This document shows, in pieces, positions 35,901 to 48,404 of a stretch of 64,000 bases of DNA (positions are counted from its first letter, which is position 1; each line of letters opens with the position of its first letter). Source of the DNA: Trileptium ribeirensis (taxonomy: Eukaryota; Nematoda; Enoplea; Enoplida; Thoracostomopsidae); assembly GCA_030248225.1 (NCBI GenBank), contig JASANE010007214.1:29952-93951 (forward strand), in the 5' to 3' direction. The translations under genes were made by a program, and so were the position numbers. The notes beneath the pieces were generated by a model. It had not been told where the DNA came from. It saw nothing but the letters and a program-made list of their open reading frames with translations, and searched no databases.

Positions 35901-38900
35901 AATGCTACACTACGACAAACGTATATGAAAAAAAAACGGAAATATTTAAGATATGGAACAAAATTTTGTCCCTCAGCGTTTTCCCGAGAATAAACATGAG
36001 CCCACTTGGCGGTCACTTCTATATGAAATGAACCACAAAACTTTTGTTACCTTCGGACTCCAAAATCGAGGCTCGCTTTTTCCGCTCAGCTTCCACTTGC
36101 ATTTGCATCGCTTCCTGAATACGATGAGGCATTTTCATATCACCTGTAACGGAAACGCATTAGAACCGTCAAATTAAATTATATGCCCAACAGGTTTACA
36201 ACCACATGGAGCATTAGAAAGCAGTAAGGAATCGTCGATATACCAAAAGCAGTCCTGCAGATGTAGAAATTGTTACTTTACCTTTGCGATATAAATATAG
36301 GTACGGTTAAAAATGTCGCCTTCGAGTCATTCTTGATAGAACAAAATCATGTTCTTAATATAACATGTGACAAATTTAGATTAGTTTTTGGGACAAAATG
36401 TTTTCACAATATAAAATTCGTAAAATGTATTTCAAACTGCAGCTAGTAACGAGGGATTTATCTCCCATTTTCTTGGACGCATCTAAGAAATCGTTTCTTT
36501 TGCTCAAGATTGATTTTAAAAGTCCAATATTCAAATTAGCTTCTATATTTTTGTTAACGTAGTCCTAAACGTTTTTACTATTCTATCACTGATACGAATT
36601 GATACGGTGAAATCCACAAACTTTAACAAATCTTTTCAAAAATGGAGCTGGCGCGGATCTCGGATTTTCCAGGAAAAAATTATGTTTTCTTAAAGATCAT
36701 GAAAAATTGCAAATTTTTAGTCAATGCGTAGTTCTTTTATACGCACTACGTGCTTTTTATATACTACTAATGTTATTTGTATTGTAGCTATGAAAACAAA
36801 TATGTTCGCGTTTACTAAAAATAACCCGTCAACAAACAAACGGCCAAATTGTCTAGTAACTGACACGATCTGGGAATTGCTAACAAACCTTTGGAGTCCT
36901 CCAAAACATCCATGTCTGCCCGGCCCCGCGCTGAATGCTTAGCGGTTAATGGAACACTCCAGTTTAACGTTACAATAATTTTTATGGCCAAAATCAATCC
37001 TACTTTTGCTGTTGAAGTTTGCACTGCTAAACTAACTTGTCCCCATTAGTCTCAGATGACAAAATCCACATCTGTAATTTATTTGCCAACAATACGTTTC
37101 ACGACCATGTGTTAGTTGTGCAGTGAATTTGCGAGTTTAAGGACACTTTCGGTGAGACAATAACAGAATCAAAACTACCCGCATTGGCCATGAAATTTCG
37201 CAGGCGTCATCGCTAACACGGCACTTGATAACTCCAATTGGAAAAGTCTATATGCATACAAGTAGGTGCACAAAAAGTAGCAAATTGACATTTCATCCAT
37301 CTGCACATACACTGTAAATCAATTTCTGATTAGGCCACCCATGGACAAAGAATTCAGCCAGCTCCATCGTGGTACTAGCCACCTAGCACGAAACAACATG
37401 GCGCTGGAAATAAAAGCACCGTTTGGAGCGAGTCTGGGTGCAGTTGCATTTTGCGAGCAGCGATCGTTTCCAATATGCGCTGTAGCGACAAAGCATGCAA
37501 ATAATATAAATCATCGCGCACAGTTTACTGCTAAAAGAAAAGCAATAGGCGCCACGAACATTTCAGACTTACTATAGCCGCTATCCTAGCAGTAGCTGTG
37601 TTTTGATAATACATGCTCATAAGGGGTGGGGATTATTCCTCTCCGTACAAGCACCCGACCCCGCCGAGGTGCATATCGCCCAAACTTCTGCGAGCCCCTG
37701 GGCCCAGCTACCTTCCCCGGCACTTCGGTCTTTCGATATTTAGAGAGTGTCCGTGTATGGTTTCGACTAAATCCTTTGCTTTGGCTATTATTGTTTCTCC
37801 GTTGTTTTTGGTAATTATATAATAGAACAACAACGTTAAGTAGAATTGAGTAATTTATCTAAATTAATTGGTCGTACTACTAGAAATAAGTAATGAAGAG
37901 GACAAGAGTCTTACGAATTTCGTATCGCAGACAGCTGATGCCCCAAGACTGGGAGGCAAGATTTATAGCGCCTGAAATATAAAGTAAATGTTAGATTTGA
38001 GAAAACTTTCAAATTCTTGAATACAAATAAAAGTTCGCCATTGCACAGAACAAAAAGTTGCATACAAACGAGCGTTCGTGTACCAACTGGCGTAAACGTA
38101 ACTATTAGCTTGTCTTATCGCCAAGATAATGATTTAAGAGTGCTGAACAAGTACTTTAGAGAGACGACGAAGACAGCTATAAGAAGCATGAAACCAGTAA
38201 CGAGGGGAAACGGAGCGTGTATGGTTACTCTGCGTTTACCCGTCATTCCAAATCCAGTTGCCTGAGCTATTTAGAGTCTCACGATAACAATTATACACCG
38301 ATAACACTTTAACGGCAATGCTACGGTCATCTTAACCATATATCAAAACCGAAAACTATTTCATCTTCCAATGGCGAAAATTTGGTAAATCTATAACTCA
38401 CAAATTTTAATTTTAAGATATTTTTTTATTAAAGGACCCAACACGTAACTTATTTGGTGCATACCACGCAGCTAAACTATTGTTTTACCGTGATCAGCAA
38501 CAAGGAAAACCAACTGACACAACCTAAAGAACACTATACATCTATATTAAAAGTGATAAAATTTAGATATTTTTGATGAAAAAAAATTAACCAAATTATC
38601 ATCCTGCACTATTCTGGAGGGTTGATAACCAACTGAATCAGTTGTTAAAATCATACATGCCCATGAGGGACTGGGAGAATTATCCCCCGAAGCCCGGACC
38701 CCCATTAGAGCTTCGTCGATCCGCCCCGCCCCCTTCGCCAAAGACGCGCGTAGAATTTGTACAAAATACGCAAAAGTTGAGCGAAATTGGAAGAAGATGG
38801 GCAACTATTGGCAAAAAGGGGAAAATTGATAGGTGAATGCCAAAAAATTTTGAACTGAGTTCCAAAAATTTCATCTCCCTGATGACCCTTCCCCCACAGA

Positions 38901-41900
38901 CAGCCTCATTGCTCATGACGTCGACCTCCCACACTGTCGCAGCCACTAGTCCAGTGGCACTTTGGAGCACGCCCATGTATGGTTAAAACAGTAACACCAA
39001 CGTGCTCACAGTGTCGAATAACCCTATAATACTATTTTTCACCCACAACGAGCAAAGAGCTTGCTTTGCCAAAATTTTTGAAAATTTCACTTTTACGTGG
39101 ATATTTTTCAAAATTTGGCTCGCAACTACAAAACGGCTACACTGACGAATTCCGAAACATCATCAGCCGAAATAACCGACCATAAAGTCACCCAACTTAT
39201 TGTATGTCGATCCGATGTAGGTGTCTGAGTCCAACTGAGCTCATTTTGTAGAGTATATAAGCCTCTATAAGACTATATATAATGCGTTACTACGCGATTC
39301 TCTTAGGATCATCATTTGGGTCAAAATTAACCTTATGAAACTTAAAATACACTAAAATAGCAATATTAGCATAATTCTTGAGGTGTATAGGTGTTTTGGT
39401 AGCACATTCTTCACTTGTGTAGCTGTAAATGGTGTGCTGCCGTATGCCGTTATATATGTTGCGTCGTATGTGTTTTTTCAAAGGGCCCATGGCACCCAAA
39501 ATACTCGAAAGTTGTTACATCTCTGCAACCGCTAGATCCGTATGAGTCTTTTGGTCTCATTTTGCAGAGTAATTTATCCACTGCGTACTTGGACATTGCG
39601 AGCACAATAATCGAGTATATCTTCTCAACTATTCAAGCAACGTGGCTGATATTCGGTTGCTCTTTTTGTAATTGAAACGGAGTGAGCGGAGTGTCCTTAA
39701 ATAGTGTTTAAAATTCTTTTTCACCGTGTCTTCGTCTCTCAACTCGTCACCACATTAATGGATTTTTGCAAATTTTTATGTTCGATGCGTAATGAAAGCG
39801 TAGTTGTGCGCTTAGCTTTGTATTTGGGCTGCTCCCATGATTTCTAACTTAATTTTTAACAAAACCGACATGAATTGGAGACTATGGTTTTTTTCCATTT
39901 GGGGTTACTCAACGCTTTAGGTTATAACTTTTGCCAGATGCACCATATCGATAACTAGCTTATACTGCATCCACTCAATGAGAGCTACAACTTGGCTGTT
40001 TAAAAACTGACGAAACGATATTCCATCGAAGATACTATCAGCATCGAAACAGCACTTACTCACAATTGAAACATTGAGCGATTCGCGTTCGCGGAACACC
40101 GTATCCAGCGTGATTTTGCCAACTTCCGACCGCATCGTTGTCTGAGCGAGTTGAGTTATGGCAAATTCAGGATCTTCCACGCCGTACGAAGCCTTAAATA
40201 GCATAGCAGGCAAACTTTTTCTTGTACAACTTCTGCAAATTCAAAGAGCATTCCGATCTCACAAAACGAAATTTGATTGATGTTGATATTCTAGATCAGA
40301 AAATATGCTAGACGCAGAAGTATGGCGCCTTGCTGATTGACAGTGGAAAATGGTAGTAAATCAAAATATACCAATCATTGCCGCGGGAGCTATTGGGTCA
40401 TTTCACGCTACTATGTCCTTTTGGTCGGAGAAGTGAAAATTTTGGACTGTAGTACAGAAACATGCAGGGAACTGGCAAATATGTTTATTGTATATCAGAG
40501 CCAAAAACCAAAAAAAAAACAATTAACACAATAATCGTTTACGGTTCTGAATGGAACAGGAAATGTAACATTTCACACTGAGCAGTGTCTCAAAACTCTG
40601 TCTGATCCAGTGATCCTGGCCTGTCCACAGTCTGGGGGGGACCCCCACTTTCCAAATCCCCCCATGTTCGTGAGATTTTCCCCCATGTCCGTCCCCCCAC
40701 TCGGCCGAAACCCCATGTTCAACTAATTCCAAAAATTTTTTATGTCTGAAAATTTATGTTCTTTGTTTGCAAATTGTTTTTACACATTAATTACCACTAT
40801 TTATAATGCTAAGATATTGTTTTTAGCTTGAAAGTACGTTCACAGTAGCAAAATGCATGAAAATATGGAAATATTTTGTATTTTTAAGCAAAATTTATCC
40901 CCCCCCTTTGAAATTTCCCCCGAGAATAAACATGGGGGCCCCCCGAAGTTCCCCCCCACTTTTCGGAGGGCTGTGGACAGGTCAAGATTCTTCGATCTTA
41001 TATAAATCTTAATCTACTAGCTAGTTTCGAATAGCTATGTTTTCGTATATACAACAGAGTTAGTGACGATCAGGCTCATTTACGCTAGCAAGCCTCATTA
41101 CTTAGCTATTTAAAAAAAATTTGGCCTCAGCCCGGCATAAGGAGCTGGACATCCACATAGGTCCCCAATTGACAAAAAAACGTAATGACTAATTTTACGA
41201 CCTGTTTTTCCGGGTAGTGCTGTGGCTCGGTGTCAGAAATTATGGCCTTAATTCTTTTTTGTGCAGAATTAGTCAGCTCTACAGTACATTTATAATTACA
41301 GAATTTTCAAATCTACTCCAATCCTGGAGAGTGGAAGCTGGCGATATGGAATAAACACCACTTTTACCTCCCCCGACCATTCTTTTTTGGTCATTCCTCG
41401 TTACTTATGCACGGTACATAAATGCTATTCATAGATCATACATATCAGCTAGGTACCTTTTGAAAAAAATATTAACCCAGGGGCTTATTGGTACTTACCC
41501 CGGCACCAGGGTCATAAGATCGATTTTAGCATATCTGTTTACCCCCCCCCGACCATTGCTTGTTTGGGGTATGGTGGCGTGAGTATATACAGCTCCATTA
41601 ATTTGTCTGTTACGGTTCTTTCGCATGAGGAAGAGAATGGAGAAACGACCTGAGCTCTATCTCACGGCAGACCTCTTGATCTCAGGCTTTTATCCAACCC
41701 TCCGACCAGCACCAAAATTTCGAAAAATCAGCCTTGTGAAGTTATTTCGATGAAATTTGGCGCGTTTAGTTCATAATACATTGTGACACTACATTTCAAC
41801 CACATTGTCACAAAGTTATTTTTTGAAAAAATTAAATTCCCCCCGACCACGTTACCAGGCATGTACACTGGCGATTGGTATGGGATGCCATTTTGTATCT

Positions 41901-44900
41901 CTCACAGTGACAATGGTAGTACAAGATTGGTTTTGAATAACTTAAGTTGGTGCCATTTTATAAAGTTACAAAGATAGTATTTTGGGGGAATGCCAGAGGC
42001 CATTTTACGGTATCTTGCTGGGCAACAGGATGTGCTATTAGGGAAGCCATAGCATCAGAATGGTAAAAAAAATTTACTATAACGATCTTATATGCGGAAT
42101 GTGGTCATAGGGTGTAAAAATGAAGATAATTGAAGCCAAAAAGTCATTAGTCATTTTTCCTAGGACAAAAGGACATCGTAGCGTGGAATGACCCTACTGC
42201 AAGATGTGCCCATAAAGATGGTTAAAAATAAAGGCTGTTTTGACTTGGTGTGTCAAATCTAACCGGATTTGGCATTTGCCGAATTAAAACAAGTGGATTT
42301 TGATCGACTTGTTCTAGATGTCATTTCAGGTAGGAATAAGTTTGGCCCCAATTCATTTGGCACCGCAAGTGCCATTTCAAATCAGGCTTATAGTGAGTTG
42401 CAGGATATGGCTACTACTAATGTGCAACTAAACATAAAATGACCCCGCTGACCATCCTATTTTGTTTTTTGTTAAAATTTTCATCGCCGAGCACTTTCTT
42501 GTCGGACACAAAATGCTACTTTTTGTTCACAAATATCAAATATGTTCGCGAAAAGAATGTTGTCGGATTCGTATTAACAAGAGGCTTGTTCGCGAACAGT
42601 AATTGATAAATAACATGAACGTTCCGTTTATGACGTCACAGTTACATTAAATTTATGCGCGAACAGAGGCAAATGCCGTTTCAAAGCTATGAAATGTTGT
42701 GGAATTGTCATAACCCGAATGAAAACCTTTAAGTCTGCGCTAGCTGTGAAACGAATCGAATACCCTATTTGTGCCGTAACAATGGATGTGGATTCAACAT
42801 AGGGAATTGCAAAATAGGATGGTTATCGGGGTCACTTTAAGTTTAGTCGCGCATAACATTTCATGCACTTCGAAGTTCGAGTGTTGATTGTTTCGGAAGT
42901 GCTCTATCGCCGTTTGTGGATAAGCAATTATGTCCCCAATGGCTCAAGCTAAAAACTACACATTCTTTCTGTTATAATCGGTCACCAATATTCGATCGCA
43001 ATAACTTGACGATATGAAAATCAACACTATTTTCTTCTGTTTCGCTAAAAATGTTTTACTGAAATCACGCACAGCTTCAGAACCGCTGGAGACAAAACAC
43101 TGGTACCTAGTGTTGAGCGGAAACCATTAGAACCAAATTTATTAAAACTACATTCGTCAACATTTATACCGCTAAATGTAGAGTAACACATGGTAACGCT
43201 TAATTTAGTTCGAATTTTGCCAAAATCAGAAACTTTTAGATCATTTTTGGGAACAGCCATTGAGACGAGCTAAAATTTCCGCAAAAAACGCCTTCAGTTT
43301 AATAATAATTTGATGATAATAAATTTTAATAATAAGCCACATTAAATATTTAGCGCTGCAATAACATACGGTGAGCCAACAATTGAGCACAGTCAGTATA
43401 TATTTCCAAGACATCCGGAATAGGAGACAGGCTGTCGACAGACGTTCACTAAGAAACATGTTTTGATTTTGTCTGTTCCGCTGCTGCACAAAAATTTATG
43501 CTTTGCTAATTATTATAACTCTTTCTGACATTTGTTTTCGTGTTCCAATTTCCACAACCTGAAAAACTAACCTTATATGGATCAAGAACCCGTAAATACA
43601 GGACACCGTCAATCTGCAGCGCGACATTATCTAAAATAGTACCTCGGCAGTTACGTCGATCTGCAGCAATAATTATTACTGATTGAGATACATCAAAAGG
43701 TTCATACGAAAGATTTTTATAACAGTGTGTCGTCATAACAAATGGTATCTAAGATTGCTTCGGACCAACACAGCAATGTTACCTCAAAAGTCATTTCGAT
43801 ACTTGCGGCAAAAACTATACATCCATGACCCGGTGCGTACATCAATAACTGATAAGTTTAGCACTCAAAATGGTGCACCGCTAACGGACACGTTTCAATG
43901 ATATATACCTCATTGTCTTCAGCAACTTTTAACTGTCAAAGCCTGCTGCGGTTAGCAAGTTATAGTATTAGTCAGAAATACACTAAATCAAGGATGATTA
44001 AGTGTCGAAGGAAGGCTTTGGAAATATACATAGTACCTATCCAAAAACCGTATAATCAATAGTTATTAACCAATATCTCAAAATAAGGGGTTAAAAATTT
44101 CCTTAGGATAAAAAGGTTAAAAAATGGTTTTTAGAAACTGTCTCTCAATCCATCACAAAAAAAAACACTCCGAGGTCACAAAATTGCAGAAGTACCTAAA
44201 ATATGGTAAATCTGTAATACGCGACTCCCTGATCACACAGAAGTAACCAGTTATCTGTTTTACTATATATATAAGTATCGAAGACCAGGTTCCGGATCTG
44301 GTTTGAATGGACGGTTCTGGTTGCTGGTTCCGGTTATTCCCTGATAAATAGATCATGGCGGTGGGGTAAGTGCTAAGGGATAAACCTGACAAGCATGGGT
44401 GGACATCCAAAACATGGTGACAGTTCCAATCTTAAAACAGAAATGATCGATTTGAACACGGTTTCGCTCTGATCCGCCCCTCTGAAAAGATAGTGCGTTG
44501 GTACAAAATCTCCGTTGAAACTTTTTTAGGTTCAGTCAAGTTACGTAATCATATTTAAGTTACGAAGCCTATGATATCCGATGAGGTTTTCTTGAAACCC
44601 AAAATTCTCGGACTATTTTCTGACAACCCTACTTTGCGCTGAAAATCATTCAGGTAATTGTGCCCGATCTGCAGAGCAACCGGTGCTCTCAGACTGGACT
44701 TCAAATAAGTTACGAAAATTTATTAGTGAATACACGCAACCATTAAAATAGCAAATTGATTAGACATACCAACCGTAATAGCACTCTGTTGTGGAACTTC
44801 GATGGCAATTTCTTTCAAACTTTGCACATATTTGATTCGATCCAATATCGGAATAAGAAAATTTAAGCCCTAAAATTAAACGATTTCGTGAATAAATGTT

Positions 44901-47227
44901 TTATTAATTAAGGCAGTAGCATATTTTTAACCCCTACAGCTTGAAAATAAACCAATATAGCTATAAATCTCAAAATCAGGGTAGTGAAACGAAACGCTCT
45001 TAACGATATGCGACAGTTAATAGGAACACATTCCTCTTGAGAAAGGCGGCATTTATGTTTGGTGTAACACAAATTTGCAACTGCATCCCGCCTAATACAA
45101 ATAAATTTGTTAGTGCAATTCATTTTCGACAACAGCTTCAGATCTGTTTGTATTCTGAAGAAATCAGTTTTTTTAAACTCCAGTTCACACATATAGAGCT
45201 AAAATTATATCTACAGATATAGGGCCTTTCCACATTAGGAGGTTGCGACCACCCATGTCTATTTTCCAAATTCCTGATAGGGGCACTAATTCCATTTAAA
45301 AGTTTATTCTTAAACAGGGGCCCCGCCACTTGGTTTGTTCATCCTCCACTCACCCAAAAACCCCTATGTTCAACTAAATTTATGATTAATAATGACTCTA
45401 AATTTTAACTTCTGAATGTAACCTAAATAGATTTTTAAACATTACTACGATTAATGATGGACAAAAAATCCGGACACGATCTCATATCCGATTATTGTTC
45501 GTGACGTCGGAATATCCGGACATTGCATCCGGTGAGTGGTTGCAAAATTTTACTAGTTGACCACTATAAATAATTGATTTGAGGACGCCAAGGATACACT
45601 ATTTGCACATATGTCTTCTGTGACCCTTTGAAAATAGATTTTGTCGTTGGGTCTACATTTTAGGCGGTCAATTTTAGAGAATATATGACGAGGCCTTAGG
45701 CTAACGAGACGAAGGTACGTATGTCAAATGGCCGTCGCAGGTTTAGTTTTATTTGAAACACTAAAAGTTGTCTTTTCACGGTAGACCAATATATTATAAT
45801 ATTATTACTGCAGTTAAAATGTATTTACATGCGGATTTAAACTAATTATCTGCCATTTTAATTTGGAAGATTTATAACGAAATAAACCATCGAAATTTCT
45901 TTGCTTATGATCTTTTGGGACTCATAGATTTTTTCATTTTCAGTCGATTCTTTGGACTATCTATTTCAGTTTGACCCTTGGTGTTGCAGCTTATAACCCA
46001 TAACTCATCTTCGGACCGATTGATTCAGACAAAACTTTTCCCTTTTGCGACCTTTAGTTGAACACTAAGAGCTGTTACCCCATTTTCCGGGTGAAAATAG
46101 CAAAAATTAGATTTAAGCGTCATTCGCCGAATCTGGAAACACGGTTCCCAGTATTTCACAGCTTACATCTCGCAACAAAGGCTTCTCGAAACCATTGCCC
46201 AGATCTATAACTTTGGCCCCTTTTTTGTTGGGACACTCCTCGAATCACTGACGAACTCGATTTCCAGAATGTTTTCATTTGTTATGTATCGCTAATAGGG
46301 CATCGAAAATAGTTTATATTTAGGTTTTCCGGTGCGCTGGATACTTTGGTTTGACTACCTGGAGTTCAGAAAGAATATATATTTCTTTTCAGTGGTTTTC
46401 AAGCGGTTTAACTAATTCAGTTCAGACAAACACGATTTGTTTATCTTCAATTAGTTGGTTATATATTGTTATATGCCATAGTAGAAACAAAATTTTTAAA
46501 CAATGTACCATGAAAATTCAAGGAATATTCATGTTTTTAAAATAACCTTAGTAGAGTTGTATTATCCTCGATATAGTAATCCATAGATATCCCTGCCACT
46601 CAATAACTACGATATCTAATGCAAAAACGCTATTTTATTTGCACCAAAGATAAAAGTTCCTGAAAATACGAAAATGCAATGTCTATGAAAATATGCAAAA
46701 TTTGTTTCATACATATTGAAATTTTCTCCGAGAAAAAATGAGAGGACTCGCCTACACTTTTCGGACGGTCTAGATAATAAGCGTTGTGCATGTCATTAAG
46801 TGGTTACAAATTATAGCAAAATCATATGTTTATCTAAAAAAGCAGATATATATATATGCTTTCACACTATGTTCCGCCGGAACTGATATTGACAAACCAA
46901 TGGTGCATACAAATCAACTCTCTCAAATATTAGAAAAATAACCGCATTTACCGGATAACCACAAATGTATCATTTATATACCGGATTGAGGACGGTTAAA
47001 AATCTTCCCATCCGTTCGATGACCCAGGCTTCTTGTTGAGGGACAAATAGGATACCGGTATTCATTGGAAGTTTCGATGAATAGTATCGCTGTTGTAGTT
47101 GATGTAAGTGTTGACCCCGTAAGAGTGGTGTGACTTGCGAAGAGCAATGTCGAACTAGCTGCCAGCTGTTGTGACACGCCGGATTTAGCTGCCCAATAGC
47201 GACTCCAAGCAAAGAACGAAAGGACAT
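26909..47227 (-). CDS. STOML2: Stomatin-like protein 2, mitochondrial (complete, ten exons)
   Basis: Exons: 47227-46982, 44869-44770, 43630-43572, 40192-40060, 37971-37915, 36143-36051, 34886-34788, 32812-32733, 29111-28983, 27094-26909. The sum is 1,182 nt, 393 residues plus TAG; every junction is GT-AG and in frame. SPFH/prohibitin-family scaffold of the mitochondrial inner membrane; the family binds cardiolipin and associates with prohibitins. Exon 1 has an Arg-rich, acid-poor N-terminus with 'QRYYSS', a plausible presequence cleavage region, then 'FVPQQEAWVIERMGRF'. Later blocks: 'DNVALQIDGVLYLRVLDPYK' (exon 3), 'YGVEDPEFAITQLAQTTMRS' (exon 4), 'AINLASQSWGISCLRYEI' (exon 5), a charged coiled-coil (exons 6-8) and 'TLTVAEQYVKAFSGLA' (exon 9). 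Exon 10 is lineage-specific and acidic. Start: ATG 47227; the frame stays open upstream but without another ATG nearby. Confidence 0.95.
28173..28232. repeat. 30-bp direct duplication in STOML2 intron 9
   Basis: The unit beginning 'gtactagtttttcgttcgat' occurs twice back to back, perfectly. Intron 9 (28982-27095) is otherwise without recognised features. Confidence 0.9.
29635..30020. mobile_element. Diverged MITE related to 40620-40981
   Basis: Inverted relative to the copy at 40.6 kb: the left end has 'ccctccgaaaagtggg' and the right end 'gtgggggtccccacc...ctgtgga', with similar AT-rich interiors. The interior holds a perfect 14-bp hairpin (29778-29811). The ends are diverged, so the boundaries are approximate. 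Confidence 0.55.
29778..29811. repeat. Perfect 14-bp hairpin
   Basis: 'tttactgccgtgaa' at 29778-29791 and its exact reverse complement at 29798-29811, with a 6-nt loop, inside the diverged MITE. Confidence 0.85.
30040..31030 (+). pseudogene. Non-LTR reverse transcriptase relic, split by a Tc1 MITE
   Basis: 'VINYADDVSIYT' (about 30.09-30.13 kb) is an RT YADD box. After the MITE at 30251-30522 come 'LQTVQNKALTVATAAI' (near 30.67 kb) and 'AIDDVHREA' (30.72 kb), typical of the C-terminal part of I/jockey-like elements. The 103-codon frame at 30716-31027 is this remnant. Stops and frameshifts show decay. It lies on the plus strand within STOML2 intron 8, antisense to the host gene. Confidence 0.8.
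30251..30522. mobile_element. Tc1/mariner-type MITE
   Basis: A 272-bp element flanked by TA (30249-30250, 30523-30524). The TIRs start 'cagtcatggccagaaataag' on the left and 'cagtcacggccagaaataag' on the right; they match over about 26 bp with one mismatch. The interior consists of many 'tcgatcgaaa'/'ttcgtttaatcgaaa' palindromic units. No transposase. Inserted into the RT relic. Confidence 0.9.
31640..32290 (-). repeat. Dispersed repeat family D, copy 1
   Basis: On the minus strand it contains 'gatcggc' and 'aaccgattttcatgatcttg', then a 'ccggggtcagaggtcaa' block and a 'catttacggaagcaa' block. The same order occurs at 60.39-61.3 kb and, in part, near 53.8 kb. Non-coding; limits approximate. 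Confidence 0.6.
33494..34286. repeat. 72-bp satellite, about eleven copies
   Basis: Six perfect or near-perfect 72-bp units start at 33499, 33571, 33643, 33715, 33787 and 33859 (counted at the same base). Four diverged or rearranged units follow (33.9-34.08 kb), then three near-perfect units to 34286. Each unit contains 'cactataaaaatttactccc'. It lies within STOML2 intron 7. Confidence 0.95.
35100..36050. other. STOML2 intron 6, no recognised feature
   Basis: Intron 6 is 36050-34887. A weak tRNA-like stretch near 35.23-35.40 kb lacks a proper B box and is not called. The rest is AT-rich with nothing recognised; the same holds for introns 4 and 5 (40059-37972, 37914-36144). Confidence 0.4.
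40620..40981. mobile_element. GC-capped MITE with 11-bp TIRs
   Basis: The left end 'cctgtccacag' (40620-40630) and right end 'ctgtggacagg' (40971-40981) are perfect inverted repeats, followed internally by G/C runs. The interior is AT-rich and matches diverged copies at 29.64-30.02 kb and 45.2-46.8 kb. No clear target duplication. Lies in STOML2 intron 3. Confidence 0.7.
41370..41849. repeat. Recurrent 'cccccgacca' motif
   Basis: 'cccccgacca' occurs at about 41370, 41545 and 41840, with weaker forms near 41700 and 42442, in the same orientation. This suggests an old tandemly organised or transposon-derived stretch in STOML2 intron 3. Confidence 0.35.
42436..42838. mobile_element. Inverted-repeat element (putative MITE)
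   Basis: The left end 'aaaatgaccccgctgaccat' and the right end (reverse complement 'aaagtgaccccgataaccat') are inverted repeats continuing through 'cctattttg', about 29 bp with a few mismatches. No family-defining target duplication is seen. Confidence 0.55.
45225..46775. mobile_element. Diverged relative of the 40.6-kb MITE, split
   Basis: 45.31-45.45 kb ('cccctatgttcaactaa' and the following AT-rich sequence) resembles the left half of 40620-40981. 46.68-46.77 kb ('tctccgag'..'acacttttcggacgg') resembles its right half. About 1.2 kb of unrelated sequence separates them. Lies in STOML2 intron 1. Confidence 0.4.
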
Positions 47228-47854
47228 TGATAAATTTCTAATTTTGATCAATCCAAAATAATATGCCAAAGTTGTAACTAAACTGTCCTGTATAATGTAA
47301 AGTAAAATAGTGTTCTTTGCAATAACTAGAGAGAGCGAAATTGTTCAGTCTGACTCTTATAAGTACCTACCCATAAAAATGAAAGTCATATCACGAAGAG
47401 ATCAAGTTGTGCACATTGGTTCATACAAAAGTGATGTAGATTCAAATGGGTGCTGGAATTAAATTTTGTATTGAGTAGTGTAACGTATTTAGACTTATCC
47501 ACAACTTTGGAGTCTGTCGTCACGCATTCTAGACCCTTTTAAAATGTCCGTTTGCTTGATTTCCGGGAGAAGCGACATTCCCAAACATTTCAGTTCAATG
47601 TCCCGATATTGATAGAAAGTGATAAAAAGCCTCATATGTTCAACAAAACTGACGATTGGCCATAGGTCTGAAACTATTTTATATGTTTGGAACGTGACTG
47701 TCAGCTCGAAAGACGACCTCACAAATCTGCTTTACAGTCAAGGTGATCAGCATACAATGTTAGAATGACAAAAGAAGTTTTTTAGCCACGTAGTGCAGGA
47801 GCGGAAGCTGCAATAACTGCATACGTCTATATTTGTATGTTTATTTATGCATTC

Positions 47855-48180
47855 ATGAGCTCCAATTCTGCGGGAACTACCGTGGAATTTCCCTACTGCC
47901 TATATATTACAGATATCTTAAGCAGACATCGCACATGGACTTAGGACTCATCGCGATAACTTCACGCGCAAAAACCAGACATGATTTAGAACCCTTAGGG
48001 CTGCACATTGATCAAATGTCTGCTCTTTAGCAGGTGCTTCAGCCTCCCCACAAGTATTCGCAACTAATTGTGTGGCATTTGTCCATTTTAAGGCCGCATT
48101 CGATTCCATTGATCACAAAACTATACAAAATCAGGGACCGGATGGTGTTCCAAAAAGAAGTTTCTTCAACCGCGTGAACG
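47855..48180 (+). pseudogene. Non-LTR reverse transcriptase fragment
   Basis: 'FCGNYRGISLLP' near 47.87 kb and 'FVHFKAAFDSID' near 48.07 kb are RT motif blocks in the order expected, joined through stops and a frameshift. It is close to, but on the opposite strand from, the CR1-like relic at 48.4-50.2 kb, so it is a separate insertion upstream of STOML2. Confidence 0.7.
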
Positions 48181-48404
48181 CGAAATAGTACCAGATCAGC
48201 AGAAACCATTGTCGAGTGGTACAATTCAACGACTTACTCATCGGTATACTCGCCCGTCTTCCCCGGTGGTAAAGTTTCTTGTAGATACTTGGTTATTTCT
48301 TGTGTTCCATCGGGGAATGAAAGCCCTGATTAATCAGGGCATGAAACTTCTATGTTCTTTATCTTTGTGTCTGCACGTCCACATCCTATATCTAGAATCT
48401 CTCC

